This document shows, one piece after another, positions 17,310-25,728 of a stretch of 64,000 bases of DNA. Numbering within the stretch: position 1 is the first letter of the stretch; the number at the start of each line of letters is the position of its first letter. The notes beneath the pieces were generated by a model. The model ran no database searches and was not told the origin of the DNA. It was given only the letters and a program-made list of their open reading frames with translations. Source of the stretch: a virus; the IMG/VR virus record IMGVR_UViG_3300034418_004366, positions 1-64,000 of that record. One strand, written 5' to 3'. A program made the position numbers and the translations under genes.

Positions 17310-18656
17310 TCAAGCCACATTGGTAATCTTGCCTTGTCCCTTGAAGAAAGAGCAACCAACTTCACCAATAGTTCGGTAAAGTGCTTGGTTGCCGAGTCGT
17401 CCCACACCGAATGGGTTTCCGTTAGAAACACCGTCTTCAAAGTATTGAGTCGGCTTAAGAACAGAGAGCCATAGATGGTCAGTATCCAAGAACAACAAGT
17501 CGCTAATTCCACTATCGGAAGCGTTTAGGGTTGAAGCCATGTCCTTAACAGGAATCAATGGAATGTCGTAGTAGGTTGCCACACGGAAACCAACTTCTGC
17601 ACCCCTAATACCACGAACACCATTATGAGTAGGAACGATTTCCTTTCGGTCCATGAATCGCTCTTGGGACTGTAGTAGGTCTGCAATTGCTTGGATAGTA
17701 TCGTATCCAGTCAAGATAACCTTTGGAGAACCGCCAGCAATTCGTAGATTACGAATCATGTTGTTAAGCAAAGTAAGAGTTAGTGGTCGAACCGAAGATG
17801 CGGCGTAAGAACTGTTGAAGTCTATTTCTGCATCAAGGAAAGAAGCCGCAGTAAATCGCTCATCGCCATAGATTTGAGCAAGATTGTTTGTAGCATCATT
17901 CATTGTATCGGTCATAAGAACTCCACCGTCAGCCGCTAGAAGTTCTGCTCGGCTTGAAACAACCTTCATCAAGGAAGTGTAGTTTCGCTCAATGTTTGCT
18001 AGAGCGGAAACTTCACCATAAACTTGTAGAGGCATAAGGAGCATCTTGTTCTGTGCTTCTGCGTGTGCTTTACCCATATCTTCACGGATAATAGCCCGAA
18101 TATCACCGAGTCCATCATCAATTTGAGCCATTTCCATTGCTAGTTCGGAAATATCGAACTGATGTGCAATGGTTTTAGGACTCATAAAGAGTTGAGCGTA
18201 AGTTGGGGCCATAGAGCCAAGTCCGTCAGCCGCAGTAGAAAGTCCTGCGTTTTCTGGAACACCACCAATTTCGTCAGCGTGTGGGTTATCTCCACCAATA
18301 CCGTTTGCTGATGAACCGTCACCTGTAATATCAACTGCTAGAGTAGAACCGGAACCACCAAATGGTCGGCTCTTAAGAATTCTCCAACCGGAAGAAGTGT
18401 AAGGTCGCTTTGATAGCATAGCGAGAGCATTTACTTCTCGGTTTAGCATTGACCAAACTTTCTGTCCGTAAAGTTGGTTGTAGTATCCAGTTGTAGTACC
18501 GATACCAGTCAAGCCGCTTGCGCCAGCGTCTGCAATATCGTGTGCAGTGTGTAGTCCTTGAACTGCACCTGCTTGTTTCAATACAGAGTTTCCACCAAAG
18601 GCAGGTAGTCCGTATGTCGCCGCTTCTAAGTCTCTAATTGTGTTAATGTATCCCAT
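17310..18656 (-). CDS. Major capsid protein, HK97-fold type
   Basis: 448 residues, ATG with TTGAGGTGAATTAA upstream. The order protease/scaffold, capsid, small head proteins is that of HK97-like viruses. Features consistent with the fold are an Ala/Gly-rich N-arm, a central helical segment (about 185-215, IRAIIREDMGKAHAEAQNKM), and a C-terminal domain with conserved-looking GSPKVILTGYDTIQAI and YYDIPLIPVKDM strands. Codon use is the most GC-rich of the structural genes, as expected for a highly expressed protein. No shared tag is present at either end. Confidence 0.85.
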   Translation of the reverse strand: MGYINTIRDLEAATYGLPAFGGNSVLKQAGAVQGLHTAHDIADAGASGLTGIGTTTGYYNQLYGQKVWSMLNREVNALAMLSKRPYTSSGWRILKSRPFGGSGSTLAVDITGDGSSANGIGGDNPHADEIGGVPENAGLSTAADGLGSMAPTYAQLFMSPKTIAHQFDISELAMEMAQIDDGLGDIRAIIREDMGKAHAEAQNKMLLMPLQVYGEVSALANIERNYTSLMKVVSSRAELLAADGGVLMTDTMNDATNNLAQIYGDERFTAASFLDAEIDFNSSYAASSVRPLTLTLLNNMIRNLRIAGGSPKVILTGYDTIQAIADLLQSQERFMDRKEIVPTHNGVRGIRGAEVGFRVATYYDIPLIPVKDMASTLNASDSGISDLLFLDTDHLWLSVLKPTQYFEDGVSNGNPFGVGRLGNQALYRTIGEVGCSFFKGQGKITNVA

Positions 18657-18666
18657 TTAATTCACC

Positions 18667-19872
18667 TCAAATATTTCCGCCAACGGCTTTGTGAATGTCG
18701 CTCCAACTCATGTCAGCAATCTCTTCTGTTGAGAAAACCTTAGTTGTTGTTGCGGCTTCTGTAGCCTTGCGAATCGTGTTCTTTTCTTCTGTAAGTGACT
18801 TACGGAGTTCGGAGAACTCTGCGTTAAGTCGTGCGATTTCCGATTGTGCATCGTATTCTGCCTTAGCGACCATTTCTGCTCGGTGGCTTTCTTCCTTAGC
18901 GAATCTCTTAGCGAAGGTTTCTTCTAGAGTTTCGAGTCCCATCTTTTCAAGTTGTTCTGCTCGGTATTGCTCGTAAGCCTTCTCGATGTTTGCTGAACTT
19001 AGGTTAAGGGTTCTAAACTCATCATTAGTGAAGTTCTTTGAAACCATTCCTTCTTTCTTTGCTTGTTCTCCGGCATCTTCAATGTATTCTCCAGCACCGC
19101 CAAGGTTAGTCTCATCGTTTCCGTCGAGAGTAGTGGCCTTCTTTGCTTCATCCATGTATTCCATAGACTCGGTATCCATCATTTCATCTTCCATCTTCTC
19201 GTCCAATGGGTGAGGTGCGCCTCGCTCCATTGACGGTTCTTCTTCTTCTTTTCGTAGAGTATTAACTTCTTCTAGAAGAGTATCTAGTTCAGCCAATGCT
19301 TTTTCTAATTTGTTCATTGTTTTGTCCTCCTTTAATATATCGAACCTCGCTTCGGGGTTGATACCTTTTTCGCATATTGTGACTTCGTGAAGTTCTAGTT
19401 TGCTTATCTCACTATACTCCCCTAAATCATCATGGTGTTTCTTCACTTTTTGTAGTGCTTGCCCACCTATGCTAAAAGACCTCAACGACCCTTTGCGAAT
19501 TCCTCGGTTTATTTCCTTTGCTTTTTCAATATCATCTCTTAATTTAATTACTACGAAGAACCCAACATCATCTACTTGGGTCTTCCATAGTTTTCCATTG
19601 CTATCTCTATGAGATTCAACTACTTCTCCAACTTGAACATTGGAGTGGTTAGTCATTACATTGCGGAACTTATTATGTCCCATGAATTTCTTAACTGCCT
19701 CATTTAGGGCCTTTAGAGTGATTAAGTCGTTTTGCTTATCTACCATTTCGATAGAAGCATAGCCGCCAATCATTAAATCATCATTCGATGCCTTCAAGAT
19801 GGAGAAATCATTCTCCTCCATTGCAGACATAATCATAGACATGATGCTCAAGCCGTCTTGTTGTAAATACAC
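18667..19872 (-). CDS. Prohead maturation protease fused to scaffold, with C-terminal MSW-type tag
   Basis: 401 residues from a GTG at 19872; an ATG at 19842 is an alternative and neither has a strong ribosome site. The N-terminal half resembles HK97-type (S78/U35) prohead proteases: a His in NVMTNHSNVQVGEVV, a Ser in GSLRSFSIGGQ, and ELHEVTICEKGINPEA before the domain end. Residues about 190-385 are a Glu/Lys/Ala-rich coiled coil, typical of a fused scaffold. The last 14 residues MSWSDIHKAVGGNI match the tag found at the start of 22 late proteins. FDILKED at the junction also resembles the tag and could be a processing site. Confidence 0.82.
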   Translation of the reverse strand: MYLQQDGLSIMSMIMSAMEENDFSILKASNDDLMIGGYASIEMVDKQNDLITLKALNEAVKKFMGHNKFRNVMTNHSNVQVGEVVESHRDSNGKLWKTQVDDVGFFVVIKLRDDIEKAKEINRGIRKGSLRSFSIGGQALQKVKKHHDDLGEYSEISKLELHEVTICEKGINPEARFDILKEDKTMNKLEKALAELDTLLEEVNTLRKEEEEPSMERGAPHPLDEKMEDEMMDTESMEYMDEAKKATTLDGNDETNLGGAGEYIEDAGEQAKKEGMVSKNFTNDEFRTLNLSSANIEKAYEQYRAEQLEKMGLETLEETFAKRFAKEESHRAEMVAKAEYDAQSEIARLNAEFSELRKSLTEEKNTIRKATEAATTTKVFSTEEIADMSWSDIHKAVGGNI

Positions 19873-19879
19873 TATTTAA

Positions 19880-22807
19880 CTAGTTCGGTTGTTTTGTGTA
19901 TTTTAAGTCCTTAAACTTGTCTTCATAAATATTCCAAATACCTTCATCAGTGTCCTTATCAACAGGCTTCTGTTCATATCCTGTCCACGCTAACCACATA
20001 TCCTTGCCTTCTACAGGAACTACTCTAAAGTGAATCTTAGTTTCAAACTTATTTCCATTTAGAATATATTCGTGGTATCCGTGTCTTTGTACTCCGATTT
20101 CTACATCTCCAAGGTCAATCAATTTCTCCTTTGAAACATTTGTAGAGATTTGAGCAGGGAATTTATTGGCCTTTCCAAACAAAGAGAATATATCATCGTC
20201 GGAGTCTAGGTCAATATACCAAGATAAGTTCTCTCCTTTGTAATTTACAATGAAGTCCAAGTTTCCATCCTTTCTAGAATAGACTTTAAATTCAGCCTTT
20301 TCCGACTCTTTTTGAATTTCACTATCGTCAACAGAAATCTTACCATCACTATATGACATTCCTTCCGAGGCTTGTATCCAAGAACCAAGCCTATTCTTAT
20401 CGCTTTCTAGAACTGATTCATAATCCCCTGCATGATTACTAGCCAAAAAATTATGCAAGTCTCCTATGGTCTGTGGCTTGCCCTTTCCTTTTACAAACTG
20501 CTTAATAGACGCTCTTAATTTTCCTTGAATGGTTTTTAGAGCCATCTCTGCTTCTTGTTTCCACATATCTAAGTCTGCAATAGCGTTCTTCGACATTAGA
20601 TTATTTTCATTAAATCCGTAAATTGTAAATCCATCCATGCTCTTAGCGATTAAAGTAGCACTACCATGTATGTTATCAGTAATTGTTATTCCTTTTTTTA
20701 GTGCTTCTACTTTGTACTTCAAAGACGGCTTAGTATCCTTAGATAGTAGTTCTAAAGTCACAATCTTATCGGGAGTAGCGGCCTCTGGAACTTCGATTAC
20801 CTTAGCAGAATAGAGAGTAAATCTACCATCCGATTCTTTTACTTCATCTACCTTGACTCTAATAACTTCTCCAACCTTAACATCTATCTTGGTATTTAGT
20901 GCCTTACCTACATTCATGTAGAGTTTGTTATTCATTTCTACAATGTGTTTTCCTTCTTCTAGAACTGGGCCAGCCCCTAAAGAATAAGAGAATAGACCTG
21001 ACTTAGTAGACTTCTTATCTAGAACTAGCATATCTAAATCTACAAATTTCTTCCACTTAATCCACTTAGGATTTTTCTTAGTTCCTACGAAATAAGTAGA
21101 AGTTAAGTCTTTGATAACAACTCCTTCCGCAGTAGGCATCTCCATTATTTCCTTAGCATATTCTTCTATGTCTTTCAAAGAATCTGCGATTCTAGTATCT
21201 TTCTTAGAAGGGAATGCGATGGCATCGGAAGACTTTGCCGAGTAATTATTGAATAGAATGTTAATCCTAATCTGTAATTCATCATCCATCAAGTTCTTTT
21301 CTTCGTGTCGCATTATGTCAAAAACATGCGCTCTTAGTTTTGCTTCGGGGTATTTATTTTTGAATACATGGGCAACTGTATCTGCTCTATGTAGGGCTTT
21401 ATCACCATCGAATAGAATTAGTTCTGCATCTAGAATGCAGTCGCCATAAGATTTCTTTTTCATTTCTGCTACTTGTTCAGTACATTTTTCAGTAATGTCC
21501 TTACCGTTAAATGAAAAGATTTCAACTTTATCATCAATCTTATGAATTTGTATTCTCATTCCATCGTACTTTTCTTGTACGACATAATCTCCGGAGAATC
21601 CCATCAATTCATTCATATCTTCAATATCGAATATACGATACATTGGTTTGTTGGGAGTTAGGAAGTTGGAGATGGCCTTCTCTTCCTCGGACTTTTTAGA
21701 TTTAAGCATAGCGTATTTATCCGAAAAGTCCGAACCAAAGGAATTACAACTTTCGTATCTATCAAGAATTTCTTGTTCTTTGGGTCTAGTATTCTCGCTA
21801 AATATGTCACTAATAAATTCATACAATGCCTCACAGTCAAGTGAGTTAAAGTATTCCGTTAATTCTTTTAATTCATTTTCCGGAGTATCTTCATACCTGC
21901 GGCCAGTTTCCTGTGTAAATTTTTCCCAAGAACCATGATGAGCAATAAACGATTCAAACATTTCTCGTTTGAGTTCTATGTAGTCCTGTTTTAACTGCTC
22001 GCAACAATCTCCCGAAACATCAGCATCCATTTCAACTACTGCTACATTTTGAGTCACATCGGGTTTTTCTTCTACTCTCATAGTAGGGTTTTCCATTCTT
22101 TCTTTGAATTTTAATTCTTGAGCCATCATAGCACTCATTGATTTCTTTAATTCTACTCCAACTAATTTACTCCAGTCCTCTTCGGAGTGTCCGGATAAAA
22201 ATACCTTCTTGAGTTCCTTTAGCGCATTCTTGAATTTAAAATTCACCTTCTTACTATCTTTATCATCGCCGTAGTGTTCAATAACAAAAAGAGGAACATC
22301 ATCTAATGCCAAGTCTAGTCCTTCCAAACCATCAGTTATCTCGTCACCTTGATATTCTAATTCATTATAGAGTTTAGAAGATAAGGCATCATCACCATTT
22401 CTAATAGCATAGTGAATGAACTTCATAAAAACATCTACATTCGATAGTAGAGATTCTAGTACATTACCTTTCATTTTCTTAGAGAATGGGTCGTTGACAT
22501 TCTCGGAGTCGAATCTCATTTGCTTAACAGAATCATAGACGATTTTAGCAGAGCCACTTGTAGGACTGCCTGTATCATCAGCCTCAAGGTGACGCTCATC
22601 TAAATATTCTTTGAGTTCTTTACCAAGAGGACTAAGGCTATCATACGATTCTTTAATCTTCTCAAGTATATTTCTCCACCGACCTCCATACTCTTTGGGG
22701 TCGGATTTTGCAGATAGATAAGCGACTCTAGTTTCCTCGAAGAGAGATAAAATTTCGTTAGATAAAGGAGCCTTATCCTTCTCGAACATTAGGCCAGTGG
22801 TCGCCAT
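19880..22807 (-). CDS. Very large protein with central ATP-dependent DNA ligase core
   Basis: 975 residues from the ATG at 22807 (GTGATTCG upstream; a TTG at 22819 is the alternative). Residues about 390-680 carry the nucleotidyltransferase motifs of ATP-dependent DNA ligases: motif I EKYDGMR with the catalytic Lys near 413, motif III DCILDAELILFD, IIIa HVFDIM, IV EGVVIKD and V KWIKWKK, followed by an OB-like segment. The N-terminal 380 residues are helical and acidic without a recognised ligase DNA-binding domain. The C-terminal 250 residues are unrecognised, with a beta-rich end. It lies between portal and protease genes, an odd place for a ligase, so it may be packaged or fused to a structural domain. 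Confidence 0.8.
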   Translation of the reverse strand: MATTGLMFEKDKAPLSNEILSLFEETRVAYLSAKSDPKEYGGRWRNILEKIKESYDSLSPLGKELKEYLDERHLEADDTGSPTSGSAKIVYDSVKQMRFDSENVNDPFSKKMKGNVLESLLSNVDVFMKFIHYAIRNGDDALSSKLYNELEYQGDEITDGLEGLDLALDDVPLFVIEHYGDDKDSKKVNFKFKNALKELKKVFLSGHSEEDWSKLVGVELKKSMSAMMAQELKFKERMENPTMRVEEKPDVTQNVAVVEMDADVSGDCCEQLKQDYIELKREMFESFIAHHGSWEKFTQETGRRYEDTPENELKELTEYFNSLDCEALYEFISDIFSENTRPKEQEILDRYESCNSFGSDFSDKYAMLKSKKSEEEKAISNFLTPNKPMYRIFDIEDMNELMGFSGDYVVQEKYDGMRIQIHKIDDKVEIFSFNGKDITEKCTEQVAEMKKKSYGDCILDAELILFDGDKALHRADTVAHVFKNKYPEAKLRAHVFDIMRHEEKNLMDDELQIRINILFNNYSAKSSDAIAFPSKKDTRIADSLKDIEEYAKEIMEMPTAEGVVIKDLTSTYFVGTKKNPKWIKWKKFVDLDMLVLDKKSTKSGLFSYSLGAGPVLEEGKHIVEMNNKLYMNVGKALNTKIDVKVGEVIRVKVDEVKESDGRFTLYSAKVIEVPEAATPDKIVTLELLSKDTKPSLKYKVEALKKGITITDNIHGSATLIAKSMDGFTIYGFNENNLMSKNAIADLDMWKQEAEMALKTIQGKLRASIKQFVKGKGKPQTIGDLHNFLASNHAGDYESVLESDKNRLGSWIQASEGMSYSDGKISVDDSEIQKESEKAEFKVYSRKDGNLDFIVNYKGENLSWYIDLDSDDDIFSLFGKANKFPAQISTNVSKEKLIDLGDVEIGVQRHGYHEYILNGNKFETKIHFRVVPVEGKDMWLAWTGYEQKPVDKDTDEGIWNIYEDKFKDLKYTKQPN

Positions 22808-22815
22808 CGAATCAC

Positions 22816-23046
22816 TCAAGCGTCGTTAATATCTCCAGCAAGACCATATCCGGAATGAGTACCTGTATCATTCTCAATCTTAGTATCGTCTTTTTCTGCC
22901 TTTGGCTTCTTAGTCTTAACATCGGGGTCTTCTATTTCCAATGGTAGAGTTTCTCTACCTTCTTCTTGAAGAACTTCCTTTGCTTTACGGACCAATCTAA
23001 TTGCTCGACTAATTTGTGCTTCCTCTTTTGTCATTTTTTCCGGCAT
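22816..23046 (-). CDS. Small charged helical protein, unknown
   Basis: 76 residues from the ATG at 23046, chosen because GGGAGG lies seven bases upstream; an ATG at 23061 is in frame but lacks a site. The N-terminal half is a Lys/Glu-rich helix and the remainder is low-complexity and acidic. No domain recognised. It is between a C-terminally tagged protein and the ligase protein. Confidence 0.55.
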   Translation of the reverse strand: MPEKMTKEEAQISRAIRLVRKAKEVLQEEGRETLPLEIEDPDVKTKKPKAEKDDTKIENDTGTHSGYGLAGDINDA

Positions 23047-23047
23047 A

Positions 23048-23275
23048 TCAGTTCCTCCCATTTACGAACTTTTCAATGTCATTCCAACTCATCTTATGGA
23101 TAGCATCAGCATCCGGTACAGATTGATTTGACATGGATGGAGTAGGGCCATCGACAACAACAAAGCCCGACTTCATAAGCAGGTTATCTTTGTTGTAGAC
23201 TGCTTGTTCTAGAGTCTTAATTCTACCGACTAATTCCTTTAGAATAATCAGCATGTCTTCATTATTTTCACTCAT
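23048..23275 (-). CDS. Small coiled-coil protein with C-terminal MSW-type tag
   Basis: 75 residues. Residues 1-35 form a likely coiled coil (ENNEDMLIILKELVGRIKTL). The C-terminus MSWNDIEKFVNGRN aligns without gaps to the end of the protease/scaffold (MSWSDIHKAVGGNI) and to the N-terminal tag of the small late proteins. This makes it a candidate scaffold or adaptor. The start overlaps the upstream stop. Confidence 0.65.
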   Translation of the reverse strand: MSENNEDMLIILKELVGRIKTLEQAVYNKDNLLMKSGFVVVDGPTPSMSNQSVPDADAIHKMSWNDIEKFVNGRN

Positions 23276-23621
23276 CTCTCAAGTCCCCCTTTCTCTTTGG
23301 ATATACGACTTCTCGTAGTTGACGATACAAGACTTCGTACTCCTTACGAAGTTTGCTAGATAGGGCCACCATATCAATGTTCCTTTCGTCAATGCCGTCG
23401 AACTTCTTTTTCATCTTATCATCGGATTTAACCAAGTCTAACTCTCTTAACATGTCAATGAGTTCACCCATTCGAGTGAAATCTTGACCAAAGTATTCAG
23501 TTGGTTCTGCCGATTGTAGAGTCTTCTTCAATCGCTTTCTCTTCTTTTCATCTAGTGAGTCCAAAATTGGACTGTTTTCTTTTTCTATCATATCGGATTG
23601 TTTTAGTATTCTTTCCCACAT
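23268..23621 (-). CDS. Tagged small protein (MWERILKQS), unknown
   Basis: 117 residues starting MWERILKQS, a short form of the late-protein tag. The rest is helical and highly charged, ending in a basic segment. No domain recognised. It lies between the 629-residue protein and the C-terminally tagged 75-residue protein. Confidence 0.65.
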   Translation of the reverse strand: MWERILKQSDMIEKENSPILDSLDEKKRKRLKKTLQSAEPTEYFGQDFTRMGELIDMLRELDLVKSDDKMKKKFDGIDERNIDMVALSSKLRKEYEVLYRQLREVVYPKRKGDLRDE

Positions 23622-25510
23622 TATTCTTCCTCCTCATTTTGTTCTAATCTTTGTAGAATTGTTGCTCTTTCTTCTTCGGAAAAGTTGCTCTCTATTCCTA
23701 ACTTTGTCATAATTTTCAATATATTTCTAGTTATCAAAATAGTTATTCTTCTATTTTGTCCCTCGGACATTGGATAAAATGTAGGGGGAAGATTTGGGAA
23801 ATAAGTAGAATCAATTTTTCCAATCAAATAATCAACAATATCTTCCGGACTGGTAAAATCTACACTCATCCTTTCCATGCTTTCTACACTAGTAATACCC
23901 CTAGTTTTCATTTCGTCAACGGCCTCTTCTATCACACTATAGTCGGAAAGCAGTAGATTTTGTAGTTTGTCAAATCCATATTTTTTAATCAATGGACTTT
24001 CCTTTATTTTCTCGGAAACTTTATTTCTTAGCCTTACTATTTCAGCCCTAGATAATTTACCCAATGCCTTTCTTTTCTTCTGTGTCCTAGTTCTAAGAGC
24101 AGAGGACCCCTTTTCTCCAGCATAATCTAAAATGTATTCAAATAGAGTTCTACTATCAACTCTCTTGTTTAACTCTTGATTCATCCTTTCTCCGTTTTTC
24201 ATCAAAACAGTATATCCTTTAAACAAAGGAGTATAATAGTTAAGGGAATCTCCACCAGCCTCCCCTAATTTCTTTTTTCCCGCTTCGTAATCGACAAACC
24301 TGTTATCCCTAACATCGAAACCTTTTATTTTATTTGCATTAGTTTTCATTTGTTCCAAAAATCTAACTCTAGAGTCAATTACTGTAACCTCCTTTCCAAG
24401 AATAGTTTCTAGCCTCTTTCTAATTTCTTTGTTATTTCTTCGCACAGCGTTTTCATTCTTTTCCAACAATGTTTTTTTGACAAAACTAGCCAAACTGCCT
24501 TTGTATTTTATGGCCTTTGTCATTTTATTAGTGGTATTCATTGTATCCTTTTTAACCATTAAGTCTTCAATAAGTCCTAATTCACCTTCGCCTAACAATT
24601 CTTGTAGCGCATTGATTCGGTCTTCTAAGTCTCCTTCGTCCTCGTAAGAACCCACAAGCGTCAGCATATTTTTTAGTAGGCTAGTAAGAACTTTTTTATG
24701 TCTATCAAAAGCCGTATCTATGTTAGGTATTTCTTTTCCATCTACTTCCGTAGTGCCGACAGGTCTAATCTCTCTAGGATTATCAAGATAATCAGTAATG
24801 TTTCTAAAATTGTCGAGCAAAGAACTCCTAGGAGAGCCTTCCTTTTCTTTTAGTCTTTTAATCAACTTTTCTATAGTTTTCATTGTATTTTCTATACTCT
24901 TCTTTTTCTTACTGTAGTAAGCATTTAGAATAGAATCTTTTTTTTCCGGTTGTAAGATTTCTTTTTCCGAAAAAGAGGAAAAGTCCTTTTTATCTTTTAC
25001 TTTAACGGCGGCTAATTCTTCTTCCATTAGTTTAATGTAAGCATCAAGTCTAATCTCAAGATTTTTCTCTATTACCTTATTGAGTTCCTTTACTTGTGTT
25101 TTCAAGTCCTTGCTCAAATCTTCTATTCCATCCTTTTGTGTAAATAGCATCTTGGCTTCTTTCTTACCTTCCTCATCTAGAGTCTTGGTATATTTTCTAA
25201 GTAGAAAAGAAATTTCAGAATCAGTATCTTCAACTTCATTTAACGCATTAAAATATTCCTTATCCAAATCCAAATTATTTTCACTAAGAGTGTCTCTCAA
25301 ATCATTCACAAGAATGTCTTCTTGCTTTGCATAGTCATTGGGTTTGACCAATATAGAATGTGAATATGGTTTCTTAACTTCTTTAATTTCAAAAATAAAA
25401 TTCTTAGAGAGGGCCTCAGCCGCTTTTATGTCTCTTTTTACTAGTTCCTCGAATCTCTTTTTTTCAGATTCAGTAAGGTCTACTTTCAAAAGAAGCAAAG
25501 AAATCACCAC
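23621..25510 (-). CDS. Large helical protein, unknown
   Basis: 629 residues from a GTG at 25510; a TTG four codons later, spaced four bases from GGTGAT, is equally possible. Lys/Glu/Leu-rich and nearly all helical, with predicted coiled coils at about 100-240 and no cysteine. Position next to the portal suggests an internal virion or scaffold-like core protein. The first residues (LLLLKVDLTESE) weakly recall the ILK part of the tag but lack the Trp, so I do not count it. Confidence 0.6.
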   Translation of the reverse strand: MVISLLLLKVDLTESEKKRFEELVKRDIKAAEALSKNFIFEIKEVKKPYSHSILVKPNDYAKQEDILVNDLRDTLSENNLDLDKEYFNALNEVEDTDSEISFLLRKYTKTLDEEGKKEAKMLFTQKDGIEDLSKDLKTQVKELNKVIEKNLEIRLDAYIKLMEEELAAVKVKDKKDFSSFSEKEILQPEKKDSILNAYYSKKKKSIENTMKTIEKLIKRLKEKEGSPRSSLLDNFRNITDYLDNPREIRPVGTTEVDGKEIPNIDTAFDRHKKVLTSLLKNMLTLVGSYEDEGDLEDRINALQELLGEGELGLIEDLMVKKDTMNTTNKMTKAIKYKGSLASFVKKTLLEKNENAVRRNNKEIRKRLETILGKEVTVIDSRVRFLEQMKTNANKIKGFDVRDNRFVDYEAGKKKLGEAGGDSLNYYTPLFKGYTVLMKNGERMNQELNKRVDSRTLFEYILDYAGEKGSSALRTRTQKKRKALGKLSRAEIVRLRNKVSEKIKESPLIKKYGFDKLQNLLLSDYSVIEEAVDEMKTRGITSVESMERMSVDFTSPEDIVDYLIGKIDSTYFPNLPPTFYPMSEGQNRRITILITRNILKIMTKLGIESNFSEEERATILQRLEQNEEEE

Positions 25511-25728
25511 TTGTTTTCTGTCCTTCTTCTTTTCTTAGCAGGTAGTTGAACTACATCGGGAGTATCTGCACTACTTCTAGTAGGGCGATGAGTAGTATCG
25601 GGTGGTAGTCCCCCTACAGAATAGTCTCTAGATTTCTTAGTAGTTCTATCGTCTGCGGCCCTTTGGGAACGAACTTGTGCTAGTTCCTTTGCCAATCTTC
25701 TTTCTTTTTGTGCAATGTCTTCTTTCAT
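25504..25728 (-). CDS. Small basic protein, unknown
   Basis: 74 residues, strongly basic, with a helical N-terminus and a disordered Arg/Lys/Thr-rich remainder ending AKKRRRTENKW. It directly follows the portal gene (one-base overlap). A nucleic-acid-binding or portal-associated role is possible, but nothing identifies it. Confidence 0.55.
   Translation of the reverse strand: MKEDIAQKERRLAKELAQVRSQRAADDRTTKKSRDYSVGGLPPDTTHRPTRSSADTPDVVQLPAKKRRRTENKW

Noticed and set aside
23621-25510. N-terminus LLLLKVDLTE of the 629-residue protein as another tag copy
   Set aside because: The Trp and the preceding M-S are missing, so the resemblance to the ILK half is not enough.
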